From: Hyphomicrobiales bacterium | Lineage (GTDB): Bacteria > Pseudomonadota > Alphaproteobacteria > Rhizobiales > Aestuariivirgaceae | Reading direction: 5' to 3' | NCBI GenBank assembly: GCA_012032065.1 | Contig: JAAURV010000197.1 | Coordinates: 1-6,188 of the forward strand | DNA: 6,188 nt | In this document: one piece after another, positions 5,715 through 6,188 of the stretch | How positions within the stretch are numbered: the stretch's first letter is position 1 | How the letters are laid out: every line of letters starts with the position of its first letter | Position numbers and translations under genes: made by a program | Notes under the pieces: model-generated | Seen by the model: the letters and a program-made list of their open reading frames with translations, nothing else | What the model was told of the DNA's origin: nothing | The model's database searches: none

Positions 5715-6188
5715 ATCAGGCGCTCGGATAGGTCGGACACCTGATCTTCGGGGAAATGCCATGGCGCTTCCGGCATTTGCGCGACCAGCCAGTCGGTCAG
5801 TTCGGCAACGCCGTCACCGGTAGCAGCGCTGATGAAGAATAATTCTTCAAATGCGGTGTGATCGTTCAGTCGCTCGGCATGGACCAGCAATTTATCCTTC
5901 GCGGCAATATCGACCTTGTTGAAAACCGCGATCTTGCGCGCCGGATGGTGAGCGATTCGTGCGGCAATGTCGGTCACTTTCGTGCCAAGGCCAGCTTTGC
6001 CATCGATCAGCAGCATCAGCACGTCAGCGCCCTGCGCGCCATCCCATGCGGCCGATACCATCGCGCGGTCGAGTCGACGATTGGGCTTGAAAATGCCCGG
6101 CGTATCCACCAGCAGCAGCTGCGTATCGCCCGAAATCGCAACACCGAGCAGGCGGGTGCGCGTGGTCTGTGGCTTGGCGCTGGTGATC
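5693..6188 (-). CDS. era: GTPase Era, middle fragment
   Basis: Era is an essential GTPase that binds the 3' end of 16S rRNA and helps mature the 30S subunit. The fragment enters from the right edge already inside the G domain. It shows the switch segment PQTTRTR (G2 region), DTPG (G3, about 6106-6095), NKVD (G4, about 5920-5909) and SAATGDGV (G5). It then runs into ERLMSSEIVREK, the linker to the KH domain. The P-loop (G1) lies beyond the window, and the KH RNA-binding domain is lost at the junction near 5693. The DTPGIFKP and RRLDRAMV segments distinguish it from EngA/Der. Beyond the junction the frame reads only antisense yidC. Confidence 0.93.

Noticed and set aside
1..6188. Lack of CTGCAG as sign of site avoidance
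   Set aside because: I found no CTGCAG by eye, but only one or two would be expected by chance in a window this size, so absence says little, and the specificity is itself inferred.
1..6188. CRISPR arrays, tRNA or rRNA genes, insertion sequences
   Set aside because: I saw no spaced repeats, no cloverleaf-like T-loop sequence such as GGTTCGAATCC, and no transposase or integrase motif.

Overview
The window looks like alphaproteobacterial DNA, with GC-rich codon use, an rpmH-rnpA-yidC block, and RpmH, YidC and Era sequences of alphaproteobacterial type. I cannot name a genus; a rhizobial-type lineage is a guess. The centre is coherent, but at both ends unrelated genes are joined tail to tail and cut short in mid-frame. 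This pattern suggests chimeric joins from amplification or assembly rather than natural gene order.

Layout: 1-321 holds no gene I can support. A small lipoprotein gene starts at 322 (+) and is cut at about 562-580, where it runs into the truncated 3' end of a minus-strand FAD/disulfide oxidoreductase gene (562-888). That gene is translationally coupled to a TVP38/TMEM64 membrane protein gene (885-1686, minus). Upstream, on the same strand, is a PstI/BsuBI-type restriction-modification system: the endonuclease (1816-2795, minus) follows the adenine methyltransferase (2792-4438, minus) with a TTGA stop/start overlap. A divergent promoter region (4439-4674) separates this from rpmH (4675-4809, +), rnpA (4829-5181, +) and the first 178 codons of yidC (5181-5714, +). 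At about 5693-5714 yidC is cut and joined to a minus-strand era fragment that leaves the right edge.

The most interesting biology is the modification enzyme. An XRE-type helix-turn-helix domain sits in frame at its N-terminus, and a near-palindrome overlaps its own predicted -10 box. This suggests that the methyltransferase represses its own promoter, doing the job of a separate controller protein while the endonuclease is made by coupled translation from the same transcript.

Three genes (TVP38/TMEM64, the endonuclease and rnpA) have broken frames that are each restored by adding G or C to a two-base run. Because rnpA is essential, undercalled homopolymers are the best explanation. The endonuclease is therefore probably intact in the organism, and annotation software would split all three genes wrongly.
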